Shown: positions 1 through 13,547 of the stretch, one piece after another
Numbering within the stretch: the stretch's first letter is position 1
Layout of the letters: every line of letters begins with the position of its first letter
DNA from: Unio delphinus
Lineage: Eukaryota > Mollusca > Bivalvia > Unionida > Unionidae
Direction: 5' to 3'
DNA length: 64,000 bases
NCBI GenBank assembly: GCA_029339505.1
Contig: JAQISU010000182.1
Span: 1,542,501-1,606,500 of the forward strand
Program-made: the position numbers and the translations under genes
Notes under the pieces: generated by a model
Told to the model about the DNA's origin: nothing
Databases searched by the model: none
Seen by the model: only the letters and a program-made list of their open reading frames with translations

Positions 1-3000
1 TGGAACCTGTATGAATAGACTGCGACGCCCATGAGAACAAAATTCATAGCTCCATATTCAAGAGGTACAAATAGTGACAGTGGCTTTTCAAGAGAAAATC
101 ACCTCAGGCGCCACCGACAATGTCGCATACATTCACAGTCCAGAGTACTAGGCCTATAATCAAGCACAATGTGTCAAACACGAGAGCTACTCTCGCTAAC
201 GGTTCAGTATCAGCGCCTCGCCTTTCCTAGCTCAACAAAATTATGGTTCTCACCCTGACCCACAAGCTTCTAAAAGAGATGTGTGTAGGGAGCACATACT
301 CCTAAACCTAACATTAGTTTCTTATCTTGGAACGCGAACGCGGTGCGGAACCCCAGAACACAAGGTACAACATTTCATTCCGCTTATAATCATCTGAGTT
401 TAGACGTCGACAGTTACTTACCACATCTGCGAGACTTTTAACCTAGGTGCCATGCACAGCAGGTTGTTCAGGTTAATTGCCGTGTCGACCAAAGTCGGCT
501 GTCACCAATACTCGGCGATCAGCAGCAACAAGACTAGCTGACAAAAAGGTGGTAAATCATTACTGAGTTAAGAAAGATGCTCTTAAACACCTTGCAGTGT
601 ACATGTGTCTTTCTTCTAACAATATGCAGATTAAGGAAATGCGAATGGCTTTTGCAATTGATGTATTCGTCTTAAGCAAGGGTACCCACATTCACGCGTC
701 TGGCTACCCGCTTAACATATCAGTGCTGGGTTAATCAACTCTGTTTTGAGTGCAAATTTAAACACTTTCCGGACACGATGCTTTAAAGACATTGTCACCA
801 ATGTGATTGCTTGTTACTCTCAAAGGATAAAACAACAACAAAAGCTAACAAATAACCTCAGCGTAAACGAGAACGTTGCAGTCGTCATGGAGATCATACA
901 TGCTCAGGATTAGAGCATTGTATATACAATGACTATACACAGTTCACAAGGGCAAATCATCTAAAACTCGCGTGAGGCGTGAATAGTTGACGATTCAATG
1001 GTTCTTCTTTCGCGTAACTGGCAATACCCAGTGTGGAGCAGCTATCTCAACAAGAGAGCGACGATGTGCCACCTTTTGTGGGTGCCGATGTCAAGTGTAG
1101 GAAATCGGCCAAGTTTGTATTAGCGATATCTTGTTGCATAAAAGCAGATGGACATGTCCAGATTTGACGGTGTACCTTCATTAGAACTGCTTAAGGCTGA
1201 TGAAATAATCCACTCCAGCAACATCAACGTAATTACTGTACTGCATGTAACACCAAAATGTTCTAAACCTAAGAGCCAACGCTCTCAATAGTTAAGCTTT
1301 TCAGTTCTGGGTGGTGCAATTGGCAACTTGAAGGGTCAGGTAAGCTTGACTTGCTTTCAACCGTAAGAGAGAGCTTCGTCGCTTTATATGGCATTGCAAC
1401 AAGATAGCGGTTTCAATCTTATGACGTCGCAGTCCAGATTCAGACGTAAATGTTAATTATGAGAAAAATTATGCAGCTCTTCACGCCCAAATGCACGTTT
1501 AAGAAGTGCACCGTGTTTGCGAATGTTTATAGCAAGAAAATATCTTAGTGGCATGCTGGTTTAGGCAAAAGTATACTCAAGCACGTGCGAGGATTACACA
1601 TGGTCGGTAGCATGACGTCGTCCTCTTTCCGATGTTCTGGTACATATAAGTTCCTGCACTTAGGTGTTTGTTAGCATGGCATTTATCTTCAAGACCGACT
1701 GGCAACGTCAGAATCGTTCAATTTTGCACGTTGTGCCATTATCGACTTAGCACGATTTTTATCAATTTCTGTGTTTCCTGCGATTTACATTACTTTATCG
1801 TTTAGGGTAGACACCATGCCCAAACAGCCGCTAAGCTAGGGTAGTGTTAATCCGCTCTATATTGCACGTTGTAAACCTCCTTTTTTGTAAATTGGCCCTC
1901 TTTCTAACTGTTGAAACCGAAAACCATAAATATAATGTAACTTTAGACATCCTTTAACAGCAGAAAGAATCGTTCAACGGAGCTCTCAACACGGCATGAC
2001 AATTGCATCGACAGGGATACGCGTGATTGTGTCTGTAATTGCGGAAACTGCTGATGCTGGCGCCACACCTAGGACATTTGGCCTATCCTGAAGACACTGA
2101 CAAACAAATACAGTGGCGTCTGCTCTAGGTAAACTGTTTGGGTCATTCTAACAAATCGTTTTTCTTTCCAAAGGTTGGCTCGCTAGAAACTATGTGACAT
2201 GTGTAACCGTTGAATGGATGACATAATTTGCCGTAATCCGTGATAATGTCGCCATGCGTGACCAATATTAATAGTCATTTCAACGGACCTTGCATTAGTT
2301 CAGTGCTGTTACAGAACGCTCGATTGAAAAACAAAATCTCAAAAGCCTCCCTGATTTACAAGTACTTTATGGTTTTTTGCTTACGTTTGATGTCCGTATT
2401 ATGTTTTCATGTTGTCAATGTTTGCAGTTGTTGCCACATTTTATAATATTGTTGAGTTAAAGCCGACCTCTTCATGCTTCGTCTGTCGAGGTTTTTGCGC
2501 TTTGTCGCTGTTCTCTTTTAGTAGCTAAAGCTTATGATATACAGTACTCATTATATTTTATATCGATATAAAAGTGTTGTACTTATAGCCATTCCATCTG
2601 GCTTACATTCTGATAATGTATATCGTACTGACAAATCCTCTTGTCAGGCATGTTGTTGTAGAACATGTAATATGTATCGACTCAAATTCGGCTGAAGGTT
2701 GTTAGGTCTTTTTGATCCAATGAAAACCAGCTGCTTCTAGTAAAGCATAAGGAAAGCACATAGTACCTAATCCCGCAAACTTTATCAACAGTCCACAACT
2801 ATTTGTACACATTGATACGATAAACGGAGAATAATTTTGCTCTATTCAATGTAAAACCACATTCTCACAGATTACTTGAAGGAAGCATCTACCGTTGATA
2901 TTAGACACTTGTATGTTTTGGTACTTTGAGCACTTGAACCATCCAGAGCTCCCCACACCAACCCGTGTTCAACTCATGATAATTATGCGATTTCGCTAAA

Positions 3001-4050
3001 GCAGAAACGAAACACTTAAGAACTGAGCGGACGTGCTGGGCGAAGATAAGGGGCGCTACTACAATGACAATGTTGTTTGTATCTACGCTGATTTGAGAAA
3101 CACCTCGTGGACATTACTTTTTTCTACAAAGTGTTCAACGCCATTATCACTCCTCTAACCAGACACAATTGCCGTGTAATCTTTGAAAAGGATATATTTT
3201 GTTGCATTACTGTGATCACTCAACAAAAACTAATGCCACAACATCAGAAGCCTGGCGAGTAGAGGAATATCTGGTTTTAAATCTTATTGTGCATACTAGA
3301 AACCATGGAAAAATGATGTCTGGAAATCACATTAATGCCTTTTAAATCAAGAAATGCCAGACGCCCTCTTCTGTTGATAAACAAACAACGATCTTAACCT
3401 GTTAGGAAGCATTCATCGAGGGTCCCTGATTCAATGTCAGTCTGATTCCTTCGGTCAGGAATCTTCATCTATGAGTGAGTGGATGCCAATATATTTTGTG
3501 TTTGAAATATTTACCTACTCCCTAACCTCTGATCCTCAAGTGGAGTAAGTAAAATATATCGTTAATGTCCAGCTATATTGTAAAGGGCTCATTATCAACC
3601 ACATTTGCCGTACAACTACTTATTGCTGATCTGATGTGGACCCGTCTTGTCATATCTCCATGTAATTGATCATTTTCACTGATTTATTTTCGTGTCAAGA
3701 CATCAATCTCGATCAGAAAGCTTTGTACGGCTCATTTGTAAGCAATTATGTGCAGACTGTTCAACATGCAATCAATAAAGAACACATATTGCACCGTGCA
3801 AATCTTCTATTGAATACAAACATTATTCACAAAAAGGCCGTACTATCTTGAAATTAGTAATGCGTATAAACGTAACAAAAGCTGATTCTAACTGGGTAAT
3901 TCTAATTCCTTTATCTTGCCGTTATTGGTTTTTCTTAGCTGAAGTTACTTCCCTGAGAGCTTTGAAAATCGCAGAACATCAACGCTATGGGCATTGTTTA
4001 ATATATGAAGATTCTGAACCAAAGGAATCTGAGATCTTCTAAAGAATTCC
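1..4050. other. Unique non-coding sequence with raised GC
   Basis: No gene, RNA or interspersed repeat is recognisable in this stretch. It contains no microsatellite. Base composition is visibly more balanced than the rest of the window: the 60 bases from 61 hold 28 G/C, whereas the 60 bases from 4261 hold 15. Open frames reach only 60-68 codons (2240-2446, 3666-3851, 3848-4042) and their products match nothing I recognise. The change to AT-rich DNA happens around 3.5-4.1 kb. Confidence 0.5.
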
Positions 4051-4960
4051 TACTATAAAGTCACAAATTTGTGTTGAATAATGTGTTTTCAGGATAATAA
4101 AAAGACGATTACTTCTAAAATATGAAATATAAAGTTGCATAGATGCATCCACTCAGTAACTTGGCGTAAAGTACACAATGCAACTAAATGGCTGTTTATG
4201 TACATGTCCAAAAGTCAAACTTGACAAACACTAAGAAGCAAAAACATTAAAATTTGCACAACGATAGCACAAATATGAAATATAATTGTTACGAAATTTT
4301 ACCCATTCAGAGAATTAATGGATATTTTCCCAATTAATACTTTATAAAAATGGAAATATGTCTAATGTTTGTCAAAAGTGCTTCAAGATTACTAACAACA
4401 ATTAAATATTAGATACAAAATATATCTATATTATAAAAACATATAAGTTCGAGTGACTGAACTTTGTATGTAACGGTCTGTAATTGAAATGAAATTTGTA
4501 AATAATTGATAATTATGAAAATAACGATACAAATTATTAACTAACCTTCTTTTTAAATAAATCTAATATAGTACACATTTTCATCAGAATCTTTTCTGAT
4601 ATTTGTTCACCTCCACTCTCATGCGTCATTGAAAATCTTCGCAAAAATGTGGAGTGAGAGAGAAAAAAGATTGTTTGGATTAATACCTTGCAATATAAAT
4701 TACACCAAGTAACTTACAAGAATATGATTCGTCGTAACGATAATCTTTCCTTGAGATTTATCTAAGTGTTTATCAATGATACGAAGTTGCAGCCATGTCG
4801 ACATTATACAATACAGTCATCGGTTACGTGTAACTATGTCAGCATTATCAGTAAATTACTCTGTTACGTGGTACACATACTGTGATGCATGTTTTATTTT
4901 TGTTGTTGTTATTAATCAAACTATTATGTTCTAAAAATCTTTAAAAAAAAATGTAAATAT
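4051..4960. other. AT-rich unique sequence
   Basis: Nothing recognisable. The stretch is strongly AT-rich with short A/T runs and many stop codons in all frames. It ends at the (TGAT)n tail of a LINE. Confidence 0.5.
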
Positions 4961-5965
4961 GATTTATTGATTGATTGATTGATTGATTTTTAACGGCGCA
5001 CCAGCACGTTTAGGCTATTCAGTGCCATATAATAGGTTGTATGTATACATATTTAAAAATACTCGAAGGTTTAATATCGACCAGCGATATAAAAGAAAAC
5101 AAATAGTTGAAAGTAAAATGGTAAGTAATAGTAAAACATGAAGCTTCCCAATCAACGGGAGATGTAAATTGTGCATGTTGATAAGTACAGAAGAAAAGAT
5201 GATGAAAATAAGTAGTGGTATTTACATTAGATAAAAATGCTCTGGGTGAAGGCATACAAGTTATAGTTTAAAATAATGATTTACGTCCTTCAGGAAAACT
5301 AAAATTCAAGTGGCATGTATAGTATAGAAAAGTTCCTTCATGTCATGTACATTATATTACTTATTGCGCGTAGGTTACGGGTCGAAATCCTCGGTCATGA
5401 AGTGCTTAACTGTGAATGGTTCATTGCAAGTAACGCACTCTGGTGGATCTTCATCATTTAGTATGTGAGAGTGGATTATGTAAGTATGACCAATTCTGAT
5501 TCTTGGAATGACTACCTCCTCCCGATGGATGGTTCTGTAGGAAGGAATCTATTCTCCCACGGTTGGTTTGATGGCGTGAAGTCTGTTATTCACTGCATCA
5601 TTCGATGATGCCTGCCACTTCTGTCGAAGGTTCTTTTCATACGAGGTTTAAAATCAGTAAACGGTAATTTAAAATCAGATGGTTCTTGGGATATAGCCAT
5701 TTTAGCAACGCGATCTGCTTCTTCATTACCTTTCATACCAATATGGCTAGGTAACCAACATTATACTATATTGTGGGAGGTACTAAGCTCCGTATTGTTG
5801 ACGAGGAGATTGATTAATAATTGGTTTATTGTGTAGTGCTTGAAGCACGGATAGATAAATTTCAGACCAAGGTCTATTGCTTTGATTTCGGCTGAAAAAA
5901 TGGACGAATCATTTGGCAAACGAACGTTTATGTGTTTGCCACTAACGACGATCATTAAAATGGTA
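4961..5965 (-). mobile_element. 5'-truncated RNase H-bearing LINE (I/Jockey superfamily), copy A
   Basis: Read on the minus strand this is the 3' end of a non-LTR retrotransposon second ORF. About 5955-5761 translate to an RNase H segment with the conserved FSAEIKAI stretch (second catalytic acid). After one stop the same frame gives WLPSHIGMKGNEEADRVAK, the typical C-terminal motif of RNase H in I-clade elements, at about 5758-5700. The first catalytic Asp region is missing, so the copy is truncated inside the domain. A frameshift near 5.61 kb is followed by the C-terminal region RIRIGHTY and a Cys-x2-Cys-x7-His finger at about 5470-5390. The 3' UTR runs down to a (TGAT)n tail at 4961-4987. 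Several stops and frameshifts make it a dead copy. Copy B at 44.7-45.4 kb confirms the family. The exact clade (I, Nimb or Jockey-like) is uncertain. Confidence 0.8.
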
Positions 5966-6339
5966 TATATAGTCTGAAAATAATAATACTGATTTTGACG
6001 ATATCAGACAGAGTTGAGAAACAGACATACATGCATCAAATACAAAAATTATTTTTACTCTTTGTCCATATCCTTCGTTTGACATCTTCACAGAATACCT
6101 ATTGTTCTATTTATCAGCGATACAATATGAGAATTACTTTATACCCCTAACTGTACATGCAAGACATTATAAAATATATCCTTAAGTTTGAATTTTGTAC
6201 ATTCATTTTCAAGGCTGTTGAGCTTCAAGCTTTCATCGAGACGTTTACACTTATAAAATCTATTATTGAAGATCTAGTACTGCGATACATGTTGAGATTT
6301 ACACAGTATATGGAAAATAAATGTTTAGACTTAAGTGCT
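5966..6339. other. AT-rich unique sequence between LINE and minisatellite
   Basis: No feature recognised. It may contain additional undetected LINE 5' sequence, but no RNase H start motif was visible upstream of the truncation. Confidence 0.4.
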
Positions 6340-6497
6340 CAATCATTACTCTCAAGGACTGAATCATTACTCTCAAGGACTGAATCATTACTCTCAAGGA
6401 CCTAATCATTACTCTCAAGGACTGAATCATTACTCTCAAGGACTGAATCATTACTCTCAAGGACCGAATCATTACTCTCAAGGACTTAATCATTACA
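6340..6497. repeat. 21-bp minisatellite, about 7.5 units
   Basis: Seven full 21-bp units of the form (g/t)AATCATTACTCTCAAGGAC(t/c), followed by a decayed eighth. Period 21 is a multiple of three, so both strands stay open: the plus strand encodes an NHYSQGL-type heptapeptide and the minus strand a SLRVMIQ-type heptapeptide. Substitutions are limited to the first and last positions of the unit. I regard the frames as by-products of the period, not as genes. Confidence 0.95.
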
Positions 6498-7100
6498 CGC
6501 AATCAGAAAACCCGAAATTAGTTTATACGAGTGTGAAGCTGATCTTTTAGACATCTTATGATGACTATAATGAGATGTGGAGCTTTAAAGCAATCCCACG
6601 AATGAATGAAACATCGTTACATTAATATGTCTTATTTTCCCCAATCCTTTCATTGACAACAGCTTTTTGTAGAACATAAAACATTCAGTGTACATGTTAG
6701 TATCACCCTCCTTACGGATAATTATGGTAATTTAAAAACAAATGAAAATTGCAGCTCTTAATTTTGGACGTAAACGTTTCGACATAACTAAGTTTGGTAA
6801 CGCAGTGTTCCCATTGAAATGGAAGAAAGGACGTAGAAATCTAAAGTAAAAGTGATAAATTTGCTAACACACAGAAACTGACGAGGACTTTTGAATACAC
6901 TAATGTAATGGCGATTCCATTGCCCAACTCTTTCACACTATCGGTTTATAGTGTACTTGACTGCATTCGTGTTAGAGAAATACTGAGTGTATGTTTATGA
7001 TATGAGAGTTAATTACTGGGTAGTCATACAAATGAATATGTCTCGCACGAATATCTATAACAACGACTATGTTCACTCGTTTCTGGGGGATGTGCACTTA
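6498..7100. other. AT-rich unique sequence
   Basis: No gene or repeat recognised. It ends with an 8-bp sequence (7093-7100) that recurs at the far side of the following SINE. Confidence 0.4.
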
Positions 7101-7362
7101 TTTGTTGTTGTTGTTGTTGTTTTAGGGTTGAACGCCATTTTTCAGCACACGATATTCTATACATGCGGCCAGTATTATTGGTGGAGGAAGAACCCGTGAA
7201 AAACCCCAGAAAGAACCACCGACCCACGAGAAGCTACTAGCAAGCTTTCTCACATAACTACATTAGCCGAATCTTAGACTCGAACCCACGCAGACAGAGG
7301 TGAAATGACAGTGATCCGTAACGGACAGCTCTTGAGACCACTCGGTCACTCGGGGCCCCTTA
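7101..7362 (-). mobile_element. SINE-2 copy (tRNA-derived), minus strand
   Basis: The element reads on the minus strand. A tRNA-like head sits at the right-hand end (about 7357-7275), with a box A-like segment and an intact box B-like GGGTTCGAGTC. A body follows, and the tail is made of repeated AAC triplets (TTG repeats at about 7101-7120 on the plus strand). Four relatives lie at 18.8, 37.6, 40.1 and 49.9 kb. The 8-bp sequence TGCACTTA occurs immediately left (7093-7100) and right (7363-7370), as expected of a target-site duplication. The box A to box B spacing is long, suggesting a class II tRNA (Leu/Ser-like) ancestor; that is inference. Confidence 0.85.
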
Positions 7363-7371
7363 TGCACTTAG

Positions 7372-7470
7372 TAGAAATGGCAAAGAAAAAAGCGTGTGTA
7401 GACAAGGCGACTGGTGCCGTGACTTGCAGGTCAAGGTTCGAATCTCAGTCGAGAATGGGTACAAATTCTC
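7372..7470 (+). mobile_element. Possible fragment of a third tRNA-derived SINE
   Basis: A tRNA-like stretch contains a box B-like GGTTCGAATCT at 7435-7445, preceded by a degenerate box A-like region around 7405. It directly follows the SINE-2 copy. No second copy was found in the window, so the call rests on box B alone. Confidence 0.35.
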
Positions 7471-8910
<1,440 letters not shown>

Positions 8911-8946
8911 TACATACATACATACATACATACATACATACATACA

Positions 8947-9039
<93 letters not shown>

Positions 9040-9092
9040 AATACAATAAGTGACAGATGTTATTTATTTTCAAATATGTACGTATGTATGTA
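8911..9092. repeat. Compound (TACA)n(TA)n microsatellite
   Basis: About 16 tetranucleotide TACA units (8911-8974) run into about 31 TA units (8975-9036). A short (TATG)n remnant lies at 9078-9092. Long open frames across it encode only YIHT/YI or YMCV repeats and are artefacts. Confidence 0.97.
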
Positions 9093-9099
9093 TGCAAGT

Positions 9100-9750
9100 A
9101 GTTTCACTACATTGGCAAAACCAATATGCTCAAATGATATAGAATTCAGATGCGATACAAGTTGGTTAGAACAACTTCTTCTAAGACATTTTATATGAGC
9201 GGTAGATTAAAAACTGGGCGGTAGTTCTTTAAATCGTTAGGATTTAATGTTGGTTTCGTAAGCAGAGCCTTTACAATGGCATTTTTTTAAAAAAATGTCA
9301 GGAATTCTCCGGATAAGAGAGCTAATAATTACATCAGTTAGTCAGGGCAATATTGGATCTAAGCACTAAAGCAGCAGTGATATTATAATATCACATGACT
9401 TTAATGCACTCTTCATCACGATAGTCCGTAGTAAATCCATAGAGACGGGTTATACTTCTGCTAACGGTTGTCGCTGAAATTCTATATCGCAACTGTATGG
9501 TGACGACGAGTCGATTGAAATTGTGTTGATTGGCTTATCTGCAGTAGATTGTACCATGTCACGGAAGAAATTTGCAAACAGGTCCGGAAGGTGTACTGGA
9601 TTGAAGGTAGTTGGAAAAGGTGTACATCCTTCCTTGACATTAATTTGCGCATGTTCTTCAAGCAATGAATGCAGGCAGTTATCGAGTTGTTCTGCTGAAG
9701 GAAGTAATCACGTTGTTAGGTTTAGTTGGATGTCGTGTATTAGTAATTAG
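9100..9750 (-). mobile_element. Degraded CR1-like LINE reverse transcriptase remnant
   Basis: On the minus strand, 9665-9450 encode a stretch with LPDLFANFFRDMV, matching the linker ahead of the reverse transcriptase in CR1/L2-type LINEs (typically Lxx-F-xxFF). Further along, with frameshifts, come NPNDLKNYRPV and NLP followed by NVLEEVVLTNLY (about 9260-9150), matching the RT block whose hallmark is NYRPVSNL followed by a K-x-E-x-V motif. Upstream LLEEHAQ (about 9665-9645) resembles the endonuclease-RT spacer. Stops, frameshifts and an apparent internal deletion mean it is dead. The catalytic YxDD block is not present; the copy is cut near the microsatellite at about 9.1 kb. Confidence 0.65.
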
Positions 9751-10742
9751 TATGGTTATATTGATCAAACAGAGGTTTCTCTTAGTCGCAAATACATGTG
9801 GATGATAAGGGACTTATACGTTCAGATGGCATATACTGCAGTGGTGATCTGATGCAAGTTCTAGGGATACATGGGTGGACTGTAGAATACTATTATCAGG
9901 TATATGAAGAATCCAGTCTGAAATATGACTATGTTTATTGAGTTCTTACAATACCTCCTTTTACAGCGAGCTATCTTCTTACGTTTGTTTCCAGACGAAA
10001 TTTCGTTAAATGAAGTTTCTTCACAACAGTGATTTGGTTGTAGATCGTGACTTCCATGTCTTCTTTCTCTGACTTTGTATGGTTTTGCCGAGAGTCTTTG
10101 TCGATCCTTATTTACTTTATAGGAAAACGTTTACAAATATTTATATGTGGAGTCTGAATTCAGCTGCCTTTGTTGTCACTCGATGGTTGCTGAATTGACC
10201 AGATATTTAAGATTTCCCAAAGCAGTGATGCGAGATTTATACACGCATGGTGGATTTTTTATTTGTTTCCAGTTTTTGTAGAATCTGTTTGAACTCTTGC
10301 CAACAATGCGTGGCTTAACATGCATCTGAAGACTTGACTTTGTTTGTTCTAGAAAATGATACAAGAGATTGCGATGATGCTTTAGACGAAGTAAGGTATT
10401 AGTTTCATTGCATACCGTTTTGAGTAACTGGTATCAATTCCACTAGATGAGGTAATTATCTAAACACAAAAAGAAACAAATTGGCACGTATACACTAACA
10501 CGACCTAAATACAAAACTGAAAGGGTGTTAGATTACACCAAAGGTACCTCGTGCCATACGATGTTGGTAATATAAAGAATACAGCTGTTTAATGTCTATC
10601 TTTTATATTTGCCTATGGACTAGACTCGTTAAGAGTCAAAACCTCTTAGGCTAGTTAGATACTAGGATTGCAGTGTTCCTTGTCAATGTATTGCATTTTT
10701 TAAAATCAATCAATGACACACGTGATCGCTTGCTGGATCCAG
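9751..10742. other. AT-rich sequence, possible older repeat debris
   Basis: No certain feature. A 62-codon minus frame at 10364-10176, rich in Lys and Asn, could be debris of the neighbouring LINE but shows no recognisable motif. Confidence 0.35.
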
Positions 10743-11020
10743 TGCACTTGAAAGGACTGTTATTCGCCATATAATTTGTATACATTCTATTTAGAGTCCT
10801 TTGATAACACCTATTTTAAACAAATCTATTTAAACTTTAGTAATGCCATGCCATATTTAAAAAAGCTTTGCACTATTATGCTTATTTTTGCAAAATTTGC
10901 ACGTCTAATAGTAGAATATTTAAGTACAATACGTTGAAATAATATTAAGAGCTGTATTTAAGACATCGGTCAATGAATACGTTAATATTGTTAGAAACAG
11001 CGGTCACGATCAATGATTTA
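10743..11020. repeat. Left copy of a diverged direct duplication (about 275 bp)
   Basis: This segment is clearly related to 12459-12740. Shared blocks include TTTTAAACAAATCTATTTAAA, TAATGCCATGCCA, TAGAATATTTA with GTACAATACGTT, and TTAGAAACAGCGGTCA in the same order and spacing. Both copies carry many substitutions and small indels. It may be a dispersed repeat family, terminal repeats of a decayed non-autonomous element, or an old segmental duplication. Confidence 0.8.
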
Positions 11021-11193
11021 CCATGATTCGAACTACCATTCAACTAATGTTGTAAACTGGAATAACCAGGGCGTCCAGAATATAACGAAGCTTACTCTAG
11101 TACATGCCCAACCAATCCGACTACTTCCCGATTGTATCCCTGCCCCTCCTCACAATTCCACGATCTCTCTTAATTTCCCTTTAGTTCAGTGTT

Positions 11194-11197
<4 letters not shown>
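11021..11197. other. Unique sequence inside the duplicated pair
   Basis: No feature recognised; a 60-codon plus frame (11013-11195) shows no motif. Confidence 0.3.

Positions 11198-11277
<80 letters not shown>
11198..11277. repeat. (TA)n microsatellite
   Basis: About 40 uninterrupted TA units. Confidence 0.98.
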
Positions 11278-11278
<1 letters not shown>

Positions 11279-12458
11279 CTCCTTTTTATGTGAAAATATG
11301 TTATACATTTATTAATTCCAACTTATTTTCTTGTCTATTTATATTTCACTTTGTTAGATGGGATCCAACAACTCCGAGCACCGAAAGTTTCCCAGTCTTG
11401 TCAAGTTGTTTTATAAATAAAATCAATGTCCATGCATTCATATACTATGTTATCGCCCACCCCCTACTCACCCCCATTCCATTAGCTCTCACGCTTGTTT
11501 CAAAGGCTAAATAAAATCATTTATTACTCACTGCTGATGACACAAAATATGCAAATTAGTAATTAGCTGATATAATCCATATATGGACTTTATCATGGTG
11601 ACTTCAAAGAAAATATCCCACCGTGACAGGAAACTTTATCTGAGTACTCCATTTACTTGCTTTCCATTTTGTTTAGAATGTAAAATATTTGTATGCGTTT
11701 CACATTTAAATCTAACTTCGGTGATTATGAGAAATCAATTTACTCTGCTGAATTCAATAAACTTAATTAATATGGGATCTGCAAATACTAAGCATTAAAT
11801 GCCATGGATAACACGATAACTTTTTTAACTTTTCTCTTCTGCCATTATTGCTTAATGAAGGCTTGGAATATTATTAAATTACCTTATAAAATCAAGCAAA
11901 TCACCACGAAACATCGAGCCATGTTTGAAACTTCTTATCCAGCTTACATGAAGAGAAGTATTATATGGTTAGCATTTGCCACGTTTGTTTCTTCAAATAT
12001 TTATGTACATTTTCCACCCCCCCCCCCCCCTCCACAACATCCTTCTGCAAACCACAAACCAAATAATGCAAAATAATCTGTTTTTTGTTGTTGGTTTTGT
12101 TGCAAATTATATTTCTCGCCTTTGTATGTTCACATCATGTTTCACTCTGTTTCCTTAATTTGGAACCAAAAAGATCAAGGATGGGTCTGAGTTATCGTGC
12201 CTGATAAAATTTAATCCAAAGCCGACTGAACGGAATTTGACCAGGTAAATAGGGCTTAGAACGGTGTTTGCTCACCAGTTAAGGGTCATTCAAGTATAAG
12301 AAGCAGAAAACATATTTAACTGTCGATTAATATTACTTGTGCAAACTCAAAAGGGTGTTTAAGCAGGAATACTTTCGGCAACATGTGGGCAGTTTTGGTT
12401 TCGTAGTTACAAAGAAGACGTGATTTATTTGTTTTTAATTTTACTATCAGTTGACGTA
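11278..12458. other. AT-rich sequence with a poly-C tract
   Basis: Several plus frames of 71-90 codons occur (11290-11514, 11583-11798, 11804-12076) but none has a recognisable domain. A run of 14 C lies at 12017-12030. This is the interior between the two copies of the direct duplication. Confidence 0.4.
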
Positions 12459-12740
12459 TTTGAAGGACGCGTATTATTCCGAACGTTGTTCTTTAGACGT
12501 AGTCACAGTCACATTCGTTTTAGCAGCCTCTGATAAAACCATTTTAAACAAATCTATTTAAATTTTTCTAATGCCATGCCACATATGAAGGTAAATTACT
12601 TTATTGTGTATTGTTTATATTTTACAAAATTCAAAAGTCTGATGGTAGAATATTTACGTACAATACGTTTAAATAATGTTAATCGGTCTTTGATTACTTT
12701 TATAGTTTTAGAAACAGCGGTCATGACCAATGGCGAACCC
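12459..12740. repeat. Right copy of the diverged direct duplication
   Basis: Partner of 10743-11020, same orientation, about 1.7 kb apart. The block order matches, ending with TTAGAAACAGCGGTCA at about 12707-12722. Confidence 0.8.
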
Positions 12741-13148
12741 ATATGATGTGTACACATTTGAAACAGCTTTCTGACAAACTAATGTTTCTTTGGTAAAATG
12801 GTGTTGGGCGTTTTTTCAAACGCTTTTGAAATATGTTGAATTTAGCAATGACACTATCTGACAATTTATCATGATCATTTCTTAAAAAGTGTTCGCCTTA
12901 TTATGTATCAGAGTGTTTTAGTCAAATTATTAAATCCATCCAAATGTTTATTAGAACGTTTTAAATGGTTGTGTACTTTTTGCTTCAATAACAGCTGCCA
13001 CATGATGTCATATGATCTTCATGTGTACAACATTTCCATGACATTTTTGCCTTACTGTTTTCAGTCAAATTTGTTCTGTTTGTGTTGTTTGAAACATATT
13101 TTTTTATTACTTTTGTTTGAGTAATGCCAAGACACGACCACGAGTAGA
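12741..13148. other. AT-rich unique sequence
   Basis: Nothing recognised. Confidence 0.4.
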
Positions 13149-13547
13149 ATGAACGTTTTGCTAGTCTTAGTGTCCATAATTCCTAAAAGTAACGCATATG
13201 GTCTCCACGAGTTATACCCTGCCAGCCTTCTTCTGTCGATGTCAAGACTCCTTTTAGAAGGGAGCCTCCATGTCTCTGGTATCATATTCTATGCTTTTCG
13301 TGTCACGCCTGTTTCAGCGCCATCTAGGGTAGTCCGGCTGTATTTATCCGTAAAACATGTAAATGTCATGCTCGTCTGCATCATTCCGCATTGCCATCAA
13401 TTCATCATTCTGCCTGCATCCTGCTCAGCAAATAAGTTCTTTTTCCTCTGTAAAGCCTCTCGGGGGGGATTTGTCCACGTTCTAGCTGACGGCATCGATT
13501 GTCTTAAAGCATTAGAATCCATACATCTGAGTGATAAGTACTGTTAG
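13149..13547 (+). other. 132-codon open frame, probably fortuitous or old repeat debris
   Basis: The longest non-repetitive frame in the window. It is hydrophobic at its start, like a signal peptide, but has no domain I recognise. The opposite strand is also nearly open over the same stretch (two stops in about 140 codons), and GC is above the surroundings. By a rough estimate, one or two chance frames of this length are expected in 64 kb of such AT-rich sequence. The strand and the reality of a gene are undecided. Confidence 0.2.

Noticed and set aside
5366..5398. Box B-like sequence suggesting a SINE
   Set aside because: It aligns with the C-terminal coding region of LINE copy B, so it belongs to the LINE.
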